Positions 27,032-35,734 of a DNA stretch of 64,000 nucleotides are shown here, in pieces. Source of the stretch: Scytonema tolypothrichoides VB-61278 (GTDB lineage Bacteria; Cyanobacteriota; Cyanobacteriia; Cyanobacteriales; Nostocaceae); NCBI RefSeq assembly GCF_000828085.3, contig NZ_JXCA02000002.1, forward strand, positions 595,684 through 659,683. The letters are read 5' to 3'. Position 1 is the first letter of the stretch. Every line of letters starts with the position of its first letter. The notes beneath the pieces were generated by a model. The model had not been told where the DNA came from. It worked only from the letters and a program-made list of their open reading frames with translations, and did not search any database. The translations under genes were made by a program, and so were the position numbers.

Positions 27032-28141
27032 ATGTGGTCTTGTTTCTTGACAATTAAAGAAAATATCTTAACCAGGAATGAACGAGGACTGATTTACTGG
27101 TTGATCATCAGTGGATTTGCCATAGTTATAGCGCTGGAATACCTAACGCCGCCTGAGTATGTATTTGGTTACCTCTACACTGGAACGATTTTGTTGGCGA
27201 GTTCCCGATTAAGTCGTAACGCAGTGCTTGGCGTGACGCTAGCGGCTACCGGATTAACACTGTTGAATTTATTTATCCCTGGAGTAGAAACAATTCATCT
27301 GCCAACGGTAGCAAATCGGTTAATTGCTGTGATTGCGTTGGTTGTAACAGGTTACTTAAGCGAACGCAACCACCACAATAAAGAAGCTATTGCCTACGCG
27401 CAAGCACAGTTACGCTCTCAACAACAGCTAGCACAAATGCGGGAAGATTTTGTCTCTACCTTAACTCATGACTTAAAAACACCGCTACTAGGAGCCATCC
27501 AAACGTTGAAATCCTTTGAAAAAGGACAATTTGGTGCAGTTACACTGATGCAAGAGCGTATTATACAAACAATGACTCGTTCTCACCGCACCACGTTGCA
27601 GCTTGTAGAAACTCTGTTGGATGTATACCGCATCGACACTGAAGGACTGAAACTTCAACTCTCACCAGTCAACTTAGTGACAGTAGCCCAGGAGGCGATC
27701 GCCACCCTCACTGAAATCGCAAGATCACGTCAGATTTGTGTCTCTCTTAATTACGGAGAATCAGATTTTCGCCGCTCATTCTGGGTTAATGGGGATTATT
27801 TACAACTGGGGCGAGTTTTCTCGAATCTTTTAATTAATGGCATTAACCATACTCCCCGTGGTGGGAAAGTGGAAGTCCTGCTGGAAACTTCTACTATTGA
27901 GCAAATTGTGAAGATTTCTGACAATGGTTGTGGGATAACACAAGAAGAACTACCTTACTTATTTGAGAGATTTTATCAAGGACAGAGCGATCGCCTCTTT
28001 ATAGGTTCAGGGCTGGGATTGTATTTATCCCGCCAAATTATTGAAGCACATGGCGGTATAATTTGGGCAGAGAGTCGCGCAAGCAAAGGGGCAATATTTG
28101 GGTTTCGACTGCCTGTGTGTCCGCCACCAAGCGATAAATAG
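27032..28141 (+). CDS. Membrane sensor histidine kinase
   Basis: A 369-residue kinase. It has four predicted membrane helices (about 20-38, 43-60, 64-83 and 95-109), a short coiled linker, and a HisKA domain with phosphoacceptor H146 (STLTHDLKTPL). The ATPase domain has NLLINGINHTP (N box), DNGCG (G1) and GSGLGLYLSR (G2). The four-helix input resembles the membrane part of full-length KdpD in topology. With the response regulator 190 bp downstream it forms a two-component pair. It is transcribed away from the kdp operon, whose own KdpD has no kinase, so this pair is a good candidate for controlling kdp; that is inference. Confidence 0.9.
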   Translation: MWSCFLTIKENILTRNERGLIYWLIISGFAIVIALEYLTPPEYVFGYLYTGTILLASSRLSRNAVLGVTLAATGLTLLNLFIPGVETIHLPTVANRLIAVIALVVTGYLSERNHHNKEAIAYAQAQLRSQQQLAQMREDFVSTLTHDLKTPLLGAIQTLKSFEKGQFGAVTLMQERIIQTMTRSHRTTLQLVETLLDVYRIDTEGLKLQLSPVNLVTVAQEAIATLTEIARSRQICVSLNYGESDFRRSFWVNGDYLQLGRVFSNLLINGINHTPRGGKVEVLLETSTIEQIVKISDNGCGITQEELPYLFERFYQGQSDRLFIGSGLGLYLSRQIIEAHGGIIWAESRASKGAIFGFRLPVCPPPSDK

Positions 28142-28203
28142 GGCAAAGTAAGGAAACGTCTAGCTTGAAAATGGGTGTAGGGGCAAAACAAGTCAAAAGT
28201 ATT

Positions 28204-28248
28204 AATTTTGAACTTTGAATTTTGAATTTTGAATTCCCCCGAAGGGGG
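28204..28248. repeat. Heptamer run followed by GC-rich hairpin
   Basis: Four TTTTGAA/CTTTGAA-type heptamers (28204-28235) run into the small hairpin CCCCC-GAA-GGGGG (28236-28248). It lies between the kinase and the response regulator and may lessen read-through. Confidence 0.6.
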
Positions 28249-28331
28249 TGGGGTGTAGGGGAAAGCCATTTTCATGGCAAGGTTTGTGAGATTTTCTCGT
28301 GAATGCCTGACTTGTGAACCAATAACTAAAA

Positions 28332-29021
28332 ATGAAACCAGGTGCGGTTGTGAAAATATTACTCGTTGAGGATGATGAACTGTTTCGCTTGGGTTTGCGA
28401 ATGCGGTTACAACAGGAGACGGGTATAGAAATCGTAGCCGAGGCGGAAGATGGTGAGCAAGCTGTAGAACTAGCTAATCGTTATCTGCTGAATTTGGTTT
28501 TGCTAGACGTTGGCTTACCAGGGATTGGTGGAATAGAAGCTTGTCGTCAAATCAAGCAGCAGCACCCAGATTTGCCAATTTTAGTTTTAACATCTCGTTC
28601 GGAAAAACTTTTGATTGCGCGCTTAATTGAAGCAGGGGCGCAAGGTTATTGTCTCAAAGGAATCCCATCAGAGTCTTTAATATTGGCATTGCGTTCGGTA
28701 GCTGCAGGCGCTTCTTGGTGGGATCAAACAGCAACCATAGAAATTCGAGCCGCTTTTGAGGGAAACAATACAGCAGCGCCCGTACAAAATAAACAACCAC
28801 CAGAAAATCCGTTGACGAAGCGCGAGCAAGAAATTCTGGCGTTAGTAGCTGCTGGTAAAAGCAATCAAGAAATTGCAGAAATTCTCTATATTGCTTCTGG
28901 TACAGTACGGGTTCATGTCCATGCGATTTTGCATAAGTTAGAAGTACGCGATCGCACCCAAGCCGCAATATTGGCTATACACAAAGGATTAGTCGCAAAA
29001 GAACTGCTGCAGAATTCGTAA
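28332..29021 (+). CDS. NarL/LuxR-type response regulator
   Basis: A 229-residue regulator. The receiver domain is at 8-125, with acidic pocket E13-D14-D15, phosphoacceptor D59 (LVLLDVGLPG), T87 and K109. An Asn/Pro-rich linker follows, then a LuxR-type helix-turn-helix at about 158-220 (PLTKREQEILALVAAGKSNQEIAEIL). It is the likely partner of the kinase at 27032. As a LuxR-type DNA-binding protein it would bind inverted repeats, so the operator-like sites in the kdpA upstream region are worth testing. The kdp regulator in enterobacteria, KdpE, is OmpR-type, so this would be a different solution. Confidence 0.92.
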   Translation: MKPGAVVKILLVEDDELFRLGLRMRLQQETGIEIVAEAEDGEQAVELANRYLLNLVLLDVGLPGIGGIEACRQIKQQHPDLPILVLTSRSEKLLIARLIEAGAQGYCLKGIPSESLILALRSVAAGASWWDQTATIEIRAAFEGNNTAAPVQNKQPPENPLTKREQEILALVAAGKSNQEIAEILYIASGTVRVHVHAILHKLEVRDRTQAAILAIHKGLVAKELLQNS

Positions 29022-29098
29022 CAGTTATCAGTTACCAGTTACCAGTTACCAGTTACCAGTTACCAGTTACCAGTTACCAGTTACCAGTTATCAGTCAT
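29022..29098. repeat. Heptamer array CAGTTAC, eight exact copies
   Basis: CAGTTAT, eight CAGTTAC, CAGTTAT and CAGTCAT in continuous 7-base phase, beginning at the last base pair after the regulator stop. Same class as in the arrays at 10169 and 36556. Confidence 0.92.
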
Positions 29099-29216
29099 CA
29101 ATTGCTTGATAATTGTTCCCTGTTAAGCGTTAAGAGTTAAGCGTTCCCTAAACAGTTCACTTAAGCCAAAATCAGTCATCATAAAAGCATAGGCATTGTT
29201 TTATGCTGGGAAAGCT

Positions 29217-29921
29217 ATGACAAACATCCCGCTTTTTGCGAATCGCACTCAAGCTGGGGAACAACTGGCGCAAGCAATTGACGCTATTTTGAACCAGCAA
29301 ATTGCTGATCAAGTTACAAACCCTTTACAAATTGTCTATGCTTTGCCAAGAGGAGGAGTACCAGTCGCAGCAGCAGTAGCGCGTCTCCTCAACTGTCCGT
29401 TGATGATAGAGGTGGCAAAAAAAATTGGTCATCCCGAAAATCCTGAGTTAGCTATTGGCGCGGTTACTGCTTCCGGAAATGTTCTTTGGGATGAGCACAA
29501 TGTGTTTTTTCGCCGTACACCGAAATCAGGGTGGCGGGAAGAAGCACTCGATACCGCTATTAGTCAAGCTAAGTCGCTTGAAGCTCAATTAAGTCCTGCT
29601 TGTGGGCAAGTGAAAACTGAAGGTGCTACCCTCATTTTAGTAGATGATGGTATCGCTACAGGTATGACAATAGCAGTCGCGGCTACATCTCTCAAAGCAC
29701 TCTCGCCAGCAGAAGTTTGGTTATGTAGTCCAGTAGCCCCTTTGGAATTGTTACCCTGGTTGGATGAGTGGGGCGATCGCCTGGTTATCCTATCAACACC
29801 AAAACCTTTCTTCAGTGTCAGCAATTTTTACGCAGAATTTCATCAGGTAGATACAAAAGAGGCTTTTGAATGTCTACTGCAACACAACCAAGACATAATA
29901 AATTCTCAAAAATACATTTGA
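29217..29921 (+). CDS. Phosphoribosyltransferase-fold protein
   Basis: A 234-residue type I phosphoribosyltransferase-like protein. LFANRTQAGEQLAQAI at the start and IVYALPRGGVPVAAAVARLL match the family often annotated as predicted phosphoribosyltransferase. The PRPP loop is LILVDDGIATGMT (about 138-150). KKIGHPENPELAIGAV is another family block. The base or acceptor is unknown. I prefer the ATG at 29217; a TTG 21 bases upstream is in frame but less likely. It stands alone, separated from the response regulator by a heptamer array. Confidence 0.88.
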   Translation: MTNIPLFANRTQAGEQLAQAIDAILNQQIADQVTNPLQIVYALPRGGVPVAAAVARLLNCPLMIEVAKKIGHPENPELAIGAVTASGNVLWDEHNVFFRRTPKSGWREEALDTAISQAKSLEAQLSPACGQVKTEGATLILVDDGIATGMTIAVAATSLKALSPAEVWLCSPVAPLELLPWLDEWGDRLVILSTPKPFFSVSNFYAEFHQVDTKEAFECLLQHNQDIINSQKYI

Positions 29922-30011
29922 TCATTCATCACGGACATTTTTTCTTTGTAGCCTATATTTTATGACTTTACTATAATCCGCCAAAGCTTCAGTAACAATC
30001 TGCTCCTCATT

Positions 30012-31007
30012 CTAAGAATCTTCGAGAAATTTCGCTAGCTCTAAACTTTCTTCATAATAATTAATAGCTTTAACATAATCGCCCAAGGCTTCACAAGCAA
30101 CTCCCAAACTAGCGAGTGATTGTTCTTCACTACGCTTGTCTTTCATTGCCCTAGCTAATAATAAACGTTGCTCATAATAGACAATTACTTTCGCATAATT
30201 CCCCTGGGCATAATAAGCATTACCCAGATTTTTTAACACTTGAAGTGCACTTTGGTGATTGTTCAGCGAGTAAGCTCTTTTGATACATTGCTCGTAGTAG
30301 GCGATCGCTTTGGCAAAATCCCCTAAAGCATAGCAAGCATTGCCCAAATTCTTTAGAACTTGCTCTTCGCCCCAATGATCTTGAAGTTCCCGCACAATTT
30401 CTAAGCTTTGCTGTTTGAATTCTATTGCCTGATTAAGGTCACCTAAAGCTTTATAGACCAATCCCAAATTATTGAGTCCTGCCACCTGACTTCGCTTATC
30501 TCCTAGTTGCTGCGCTATTTTCAAACACTTTTGTAGGAACTCAATTGCTTTGTTGTACTCACCTAAATGACGGTAAGCATTGCCTAAATGCGAAAGCGCC
30601 TGCATCTTAAGGACTTGCAAGTTTGCGACATCTTTTGTTAAAAGTAAACACTGTTTTGAGTGGGAAATCGCACTTTTGTAGTCTCCTAGGTGGTAAACTA
30701 TGTAAACTAAACAAGAAAGAACTTGCGCTTGTTTTTCAATGTCTCCAACTGCTTGAAATAAGGCAAGGGATTCTTGTAAAGACCTCATGGCTGCAAGTGA
30801 ATCTCCAGCTTGCTGCTGTTGAACTCCTTGTCGTAATAACCTGTTTGCTTCTTCATAGTGGTCTTGTTGTCTGTGGGGAACTAATATTTCCTCATGTGAA
30901 TCCCTGAAATCATCAGAGATACTCACATGTTCCCTTTCAGTTAAGCATGCTGTAAGTGATTCCACGGGAACTATGTTTTCGACCTGGAATTCCATTCGTT
31001 TTTCCAC
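30012..31007 (-). CDS. Tetratricopeptide repeat protein
   Basis: A 331-residue cytosolic protein. After an acidic 50-residue N-terminus it is built from about seven TPR units of the 40-residue NB-ARC/LGN-like type. The core LxNLGxxYxxLGDYxKAIxxYEQxLxLA is repeated, for example ALSHLGNAYRHLGEYNKAIEF, GLNNLGLVYKALGDLNQAI, and VLKNLGNAYYAQGNYAKVI. Such arrays mediate protein-protein contacts. There is no catalytic domain (no CHAT peptidase or kinase). The near-identical second and third central repeats suggest recent unit duplication. Partner unknown. Confidence 0.9.
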   Translation of the reverse strand: MEKRMEFQVENIVPVESLTACLTEREHVSISDDFRDSHEEILVPHRQQDHYEEANRLLRQGVQQQQAGDSLAAMRSLQESLALFQAVGDIEKQAQVLSCLVYIVYHLGDYKSAISHSKQCLLLTKDVANLQVLKMQALSHLGNAYRHLGEYNKAIEFLQKCLKIAQQLGDKRSQVAGLNNLGLVYKALGDLNQAIEFKQQSLEIVRELQDHWGEEQVLKNLGNACYALGDFAKAIAYYEQCIKRAYSLNNHQSALQVLKNLGNAYYAQGNYAKVIVYYEQRLLLARAMKDKRSEEQSLASLGVACEALGDYVKAINYYEESLELAKFLEDS

Positions 31008-31545
31008 ATCAACCTACCCCTGTTAATAGTGGTGATACATAATAGTGTTCCCAAAATTAGGGTGCGTATCTCACGGGAAGATGGAGAATATAGGAATTCA
31101 GGATCGTTTTCGAGGATTAGGGATTAGTAGGAGTTCCCCTTGTTAAAAAGATTGTTGTGGAGTCGTGAGAGTAATGACGATAGAAAGAGTGCTGGAACCG
31201 GAACCCCACCCCCGTTTTGTCTAACGCCAAAACCTCAGACCCCTAATCCCCAGCTACCGTGTACACACATCTCGCTCAAAACCTCACCCTCGCTTTTTGC
31301 TATGCAAAAATCTTTCCCTCTCCGAAATCGCACCAGAGGGATGCCCGACAGGGCAGGGTGAGGTTCCGTTTGCGTAGCGTCGAATTTTGGGTAATTCGAT
31401 GACTTGTGTGTACAGCGTAGCCTCGAACTTCGGGGAGGGGATTGAGGAGTGGGATCAAATCAGCGTCGGTTGAAGGTTTGAACGTTATAGCCAGTCGCGC
31501 AAAACTTTTTCCTAGGACATAAGTGTGCCGGAAGCTGACGACGAC
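31008..31545. other. Intergenic region rich in dispersed repeat fragments
   Basis: No gene. It contains common cyanobacterial repeat fragments, such as CCTCACCCTCGCTTTTTGC and GAGGGATGCCCGACAGGGC (about 31280-31365), and GC-rich GTAGCGTCGAA. A 73-codon frame at 31140 lies wholly in this repeat material and is not credible. Confidence 0.5.
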
Positions 31546-32652
31546 TTACGCCACGTTCGGTTCAACTAAATTTTCTGCACCTTGAATGACTTTCGCTGAC
31601 TCAATTTTGTCACCCGCCTTGAGTTGCTGCAAAACATCTTTACCTTCAGTGACATAGCCAAAGACGGCGTAACGACCATCCAACAAGTTGCGTCCTGCTG
31701 GAGTGAGTTCTGGTTCAAACAAGAAGAAGAAGACTTGTGATGAACCACCATTGGTATCATATTCAGGACGTGCCAACGCTACAGTACCATAAGCAGAGAA
31801 AGGCAGAACTGGTAAATCCGTGTAACGACCAATCTCTTCTAAAGTGAAACCGTAGGTCGGTTCTTTATCACCTTGTACAAGAAATTCTAGGGGAATGGCG
31901 CGGTATTTACCTGTTTTTGGGTCAATAAAGCCGACATCTTTACCTGGTGGGTCTCCAGTTTGTACAACGTAGGATTCTTCTGAACGAGTGAATTCTAAGC
32001 CGTCATAAAAACCCCGTTGCACCAAATCCACAAAATTCCCAGCTGTGACAGGGGCGCTGTAGCCATCTACAACAACTGTCAGGTCGCCTTTGTTAGTTTT
32101 CACTTCCACAGTCGCACGACCTTTGAGTTGAGGTAAATTGCTGTATTTAGCTGGGACTTCAAAGGGAAATTTCTTCACCATTGACTGTTCGAGTTGGCCA
32201 ACAAGATTCAGCAATTTGGCACGTTGATCCCGAACTTGTTCTTTATCTTTTGTTTTGACGACTTCTTGTAAAGCATTTACGCCGGATTTTAATTCAGCAA
32301 TAATAGCTTCAGCTTCGCTTTGACGTTCTTCTGGAACATCTGCCAAAAGTTTGGAGGGTTTATCGAGAATTCGCGATGCTTTGCTGAGGTCACGAGAAAC
32401 AGCACCCCAGCGTCGATTTGCTCGCAATTGAGCAGTAATGTCTTCTAAAGAAGCTTGCAGTTCCCGTACAGGTTTATTATCTATAGGAAGTGAGTAGCGC
32501 AATAGAGCATTGCCGTCAGTAATGGCATTCCCCGCTGGTAACCCAGCGCTACTAGAAGGAGTCCATGCGGCTGTACTTATTCCTAAAAATAGAGTTACCA
32601 GCAGCAGTGCTATTGGGCTGTTCTTCAGCCAGGATTTCAATATTTTGAACAT
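31546..32652 (-). CDS. Cyclophilin-type peptidyl-prolyl isomerase, CYP38/TLP40-like
   Basis: A 368-residue exported protein. A signal peptide (hydrophobic residues about 13-30) is followed by a helical domain (about 50-170: NKPVRELQASLEDITAQLRANRRWGAVSRDL) and a C-terminal cyclophilin domain (about 175-360, with GDLTVVVDGYSAPVTAGNFVDLVQRGFYDGLEFTR and DGRYAVFGYVTEGKDVLQQL). This two-part build is that of plant CYP38/TLP40 and its cyanobacterial homologue AnaCyp, a thylakoid-lumen protein involved in photosystem II assembly. Several catalytic residues of cyclophilin A seem altered, as in CYP38, so chaperone action may dominate. I start at ATG 32652; an ATG eight codons upstream is also possible. 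Confidence 0.9.
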   Translation of the reverse strand: MFKILKSWLKNSPIALLLVTLFLGISTAAWTPSSSAGLPAGNAITDGNALLRYSLPIDNKPVRELQASLEDITAQLRANRRWGAVSRDLSKASRILDKPSKLLADVPEERQSEAEAIIAELKSGVNALQEVVKTKDKEQVRDQRAKLLNLVGQLEQSMVKKFPFEVPAKYSNLPQLKGRATVEVKTNKGDLTVVVDGYSAPVTAGNFVDLVQRGFYDGLEFTRSEESYVVQTGDPPGKDVGFIDPKTGKYRAIPLEFLVQGDKEPTYGFTLEEIGRYTDLPVLPFSAYGTVALARPEYDTNGGSSQVFFFLFEPELTPAGRNLLDGRYAVFGYVTEGKDVLQQLKAGDKIESAKVIQGAENLVEPNVA

Positions 32653-32991
32653 AAAATGGCTCAAATGCAGCATCAAATTGTTGACTGGGCGTCACCCAAC
32701 AATCATCTTCCCACAGTACAGGAAGCACTTTCGCTTTGATATCAAGTGACATCCTTGACACTGCTGTGGTGGCTCATGTAATTTTTGCCACATGCTTTGT
32801 CAGCTGCCAATAATAAGTAGCCGCCATCATGAACTACGTACACCAGGACGAATGAAAATTCCTCCCTCACTCCCTCACTCTCTCTTTCCTTATTTTCAAG
32901 CCAGGACTTCAACTTTTGAGCGTTCGCGTTCGCGCAGCGTGTCCCCTTGGGACTCAGCGGCTAAGAGCTGGAGCATCGCCTGAGATTATTC

Positions 32992-33708
32992 TCAAATGCT
33001 ATTTGGATCAATACCCAACTCTCTCAACTTTGCTGCTAGTCTTTGTTGGTGTTGTTCAGCAAGTTCCCTTTGTTGTCGTTCGCTTTGAGCAACTTCATCA
33101 GCAGTCAGATATCGCTTACCTTCCTTATCATGCCAATACAATACTTCTCGCTTCACCACACCAGAAGTATAACTTCCACGTCCAATTCCCAATCCTACTT
33201 CTGGCATCCAAAACGGTTCTTGTATTTGCTGTTGATATTCTCCATCTACCAATTTATACAATTCAAAGGGTTGATGTTGGTCGCGTCGCCAATACTGAGG
33301 ATTATAAATAACGTAATACAAAACTCCTAGTTTTGCATAAATTTCTAGCTTCTTGTCATACTCATCCCCAGGTGTTTTGGAAACCACTTCCAAAACGAAC
33401 TTGGGTACTATTTCCTCCTCTTCCCAGACTGCGTAGCTCAAACGAGACTTTCCTGCTTTGCGTCGTTCCACACCCAAGCTGAGAAATCCATCTGGTATGA
33501 CTGGTACTAAGTGACTCACTCCTGTTGTGTGGTAAATACCCATATCAATACCAAAAAACCAATCATTCCGATTTGCCCAAATGGATTCGAGGATAAATAA
33601 TAACAGGTTGGGGAGAAAATTCTGGTCTTCGTTATCCACGGGTGTATCGTCTGAACATGGTAGTTCATCGGTAGTTGGTAGGGTGAAGCGTGGTTCAGAT
33701 TGTACCAT
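32992..33708 (-). CDS. Uma2 family (PD-(D/E)XK-fold) protein
   Basis: A 238-residue Uma2/DUF820 protein, a family greatly expanded in cyanobacteria. The nuclease-like core shows PDGFLSLGVERR (active Asp), then VPKFVLEVVSKTPGDEYDKKLEIYAKLGVLYYVIYNP, with the E-x-x-SK motif and the following Y/K-rich strand. The C-terminus is a Gln/Arg-rich coiled coil (SERQQRELAEQHQQRLAAKLRELG) that ends in GIDPNSI. The biochemical role of the family is not established. The ATG at 33708 is preferred over a TTG five codons upstream. It is solitary, bordered by repeats. Confidence 0.88.
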   Translation of the reverse strand: MVQSEPRFTLPTTDELPCSDDTPVDNEDQNFLPNLLLFILESIWANRNDWFFGIDMGIYHTTGVSHLVPVIPDGFLSLGVERRKAGKSRLSYAVWEEEEIVPKFVLEVVSKTPGDEYDKKLEIYAKLGVLYYVIYNPQYWRRDQHQPFELYKLVDGEYQQQIQEPFWMPEVGLGIGRGSYTSGVVKREVLYWHDKEGKRYLTADEVAQSERQQRELAEQHQQRLAAKLRELGIDPNSI

Positions 33709-33849
33709 AGGTAGGACTTTCAAGTAATTTAACCGATGGATGTAGTGCCTCAGAATTCTATTCTAGAAAATATCAGGCAATCTGTTTGTAAAACCTATTG
33801 TTCTTTTGTAGTCAGTTAAGTAGGTCAACATAAAAAAACGTAAAATCTA

Positions 33850-33882
33850 GAAACCGGGTTTCTTAAAGAAACCCGGTTTCTG
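33850..33882. repeat. 33-bp perfect palindrome
   Basis: Arms AGAAACCGGGTTTCTT and AAGAAACCCGGTTTCT around a single A. Repeats with this sequence are frequent between cyanobacterial genes (recalled). It lies between the divergent-side Uma2 gene and the end of the first rhomboid gene. Confidence 0.8.
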
Positions 33883-33995
33883 ACGCCACGCACTTTATGT
33901 TAAAGACGATTTCAAACCATTGTCTACTCTTGCAAAGATGTGCAGAATAGGAAATTCATCTGACGCGGTTATCACAACCACGTTACGTACATTTC

Positions 33996-34673
33996 CTAAT
34001 AGTCGTCGCGCCTAAATAACCCCAATAACGGACCAAGAATCACACCAAACACAAAACCACCAATATGCGCCCAGTAAGCAACTCCTCCCGTCTCCACACT
34101 CATATTAGCGGCGGCTTGGAGGTTCGCAAGACCAGATATCACATTCTGGACAAAGAAAAGTCCGATCACGACAACTGCTGGAACTCTAATTGTCGTAAAG
34201 AAAAAACCTAAAAAGATTAATGATAGAACTCTTGTATCGGGAAAGCGGATAATGTAAGCACCTAGAATTCCAGCAATAGCACCACTTGCCCCCAAGGATG
34301 GAATTTCAGAATTGATACCTATCACCCACTGACATAAAGCTGCTAAAGCACCGCAACTAAGATAAAAAATTAGGTATTTCAAATGACCCAAGCGGTCTTC
34401 AATATTGTTGCCAAAAATCCATAGAAACACCATATTGGAAATCAGGTGCCACCAATTGCCGTGTAAGAATTGCGAGGTAAATAAAGTCGTCCACTCACCA
34501 GCAAAATTGTTTGTTAACTCTCGTGGTACGACTGCATACAACTGGAAAAATTGCTCTATTTGTGCCTTCGACAGACTCTTCTCATGAAGAAAGATTAAGA
34601 CGTTCATGCCAATCAACCCATAGGTAATGTATGGGGTGATTCGTGTTGGGTTTTCGTCGTACAGGGGAAACAC
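33996..34673 (-). CDS. Rhomboid family intramembrane serine protease 1
   Basis: A 225-residue rhomboid with about six or seven membrane helices. It has the oxyanion-side HGNWWHLISN (H76-N80), nucleophile S130 in GASGAIAG and catalytic H203 in YWAHIGGF. These enzymes cleave membrane proteins within the lipid bilayer. All catalytic residues are present. The second copy lies at 35735-36490, about 1 kb upstream on the same strand, and shares the N-terminal pattern NPTxITPYxTYGLI. An unrelated gene on the opposite strand separates them. The substrate is unknown. Confidence 0.93.
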   Translation of the reverse strand: MFPLYDENPTRITPYITYGLIGMNVLIFLHEKSLSKAQIEQFFQLYAVVPRELTNNFAGEWTTLFTSQFLHGNWWHLISNMVFLWIFGNNIEDRLGHLKYLIFYLSCGALAALCQWVIGINSEIPSLGASGAIAGILGAYIIRFPDTRVLSLIFLGFFFTTIRVPAVVVIGLFFVQNVISGLANLQAAANMSVETGGVAYWAHIGGFVFGVILGPLLGLFRRDDY

Positions 34674-34936
34674 AGGTGTTTTTCCTAATGACTGATTACT
34701 GGAGTTTAGACTAAAAGCAAGAAAAGGGAACGCAAGGCAACTGAAATTATGGGTAAAAAATACAGGCGGTTAGTCGAAACCCATCCGTGACAGGTTGAAA
34801 GTGTATACATTTTGTCTAACAAAAATGATAATCATGCAAGGGGCATAGAGACGATGCTGACCTGCATCCTCCTTCCAACTCTTCAATTATCATTAATTAA
34901 TTAAAAACAGACAAGAACTGGAGTTTAGACTAAAAC

Positions 34937-35542
34937 ATGACAAATGACTCAGCTATGAAGTTGACAGAAGACGACATCTATGGATTGGGTGTTGCATTGA
35001 ATGAAGCAACTCTGCTTGGTATTGAAGTCTCTGGTCAACATAGAGTAGCGGCAGCCACATTTGCGGTTCTAACGCTCCCTGAAGAAGGCAACCCACCAGA
35101 AGATTCGAGAGTGCAGTTTCTATTTGCACCTGTAGGACGTATTGCAGCTTCTTTAAGACTAGGGCGCTGGGATGATGACACAGCTGAAATTGTTCCCTTT
35201 GCTATTGACCAATTGCTTCCTTTGGTTCAAGATTTTGGAGGGCAGCCCATCTACGGTTGGGAGTTCTTCGATATTCATCACAAAGATTTCTCACGCTGGA
35301 CTGACCGCTTAAGTTTAGACTGCTCATGGGAGCCGGAAGGTTTGACCCATTCTATCACTTTATTTCAGGAGGGACATGATAAACACCTTGATATTTGTCT
35401 CTGGTTTGATGGCTTTATCATCAGAGATCCAAAAGGTAATGAAATTTCATTGGCCAATTTCATTGCTGGTGGCAAAAGGTGGTGGGATGGCTTGTACAGT
35501 GGTGATGAACGAACAGCAGGGCATGGTATATTCGGCTTGTAG
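34937..35542 (+). CDS. Protein of unknown function
   Basis: A 201-residue soluble acidic protein. It begins with MKLTEDDIYGLGVALNEATL, then a beta-rich stretch (VAAATFAVLTLPEEGNP, VQFLFAPVGRIAASLRLGRWDD), a Trp-rich middle (GWEFFDIHHKDFSRWTDRLSLDCSW) and a conserved-looking end (DICLWFDGFIIRDPKGNEISLANFIAGGKRWWDGL). I do not recognise a domain. The codon use and length look real, and a 17-bp hairpin follows the stop at once. It sits between two rhomboid genes on the opposite strand, which might be chance. Confidence 0.7.
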   Translation: MTNDSAMKLTEDDIYGLGVALNEATLLGIEVSGQHRVAAATFAVLTLPEEGNPPEDSRVQFLFAPVGRIAASLRLGRWDDDTAEIVPFAIDQLLPLVQDFGGQPIYGWEFFDIHHKDFSRWTDRLSLDCSWEPEGLTHSITLFQEGHDKHLDICLWFDGFIIRDPKGNEISLANFIAGGKRWWDGLYSGDERTAGHGIFGL

Positions 35543-35549
35543 AATAGAA

Positions 35550-35596
35550 ATATGAATTAGAGCGATCGCCTTTTGCACAATCGCTCTAATTCATAT
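35550..35596 (+). terminator. 17-bp perfect stem after unknown gene
   Basis: Arms ATATGAATTAGAGCGAT and ATCGCTCTAATTCATAT flank a 13-base loop, 8 bases after the stop at 35542. A HIP1-like AGCGATCGCC spans the arm-loop border. There is no long U-run, but position supports termination. Confidence 0.7.
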
Positions 35597-35734
35597 CTTG
35601 ATTCAGCAACGTCAGCAGTTGTTCAGTAAAAAAAATTTTATCTACTGCGATGTAAGCCGCAATGGAAAACCTATGTTTAGCAAACTTAATAACGAATCAC
35701 AAGTGCCAACTCTATTGAGGGCACTTGCTTTGTA

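Noticed and set aside
31140-31361. 73-codon frame in the repeat-rich intergenic region
   Set aside because: It consists of dispersed repeat fragments and has a Pro-rich, non-protein-like composition.
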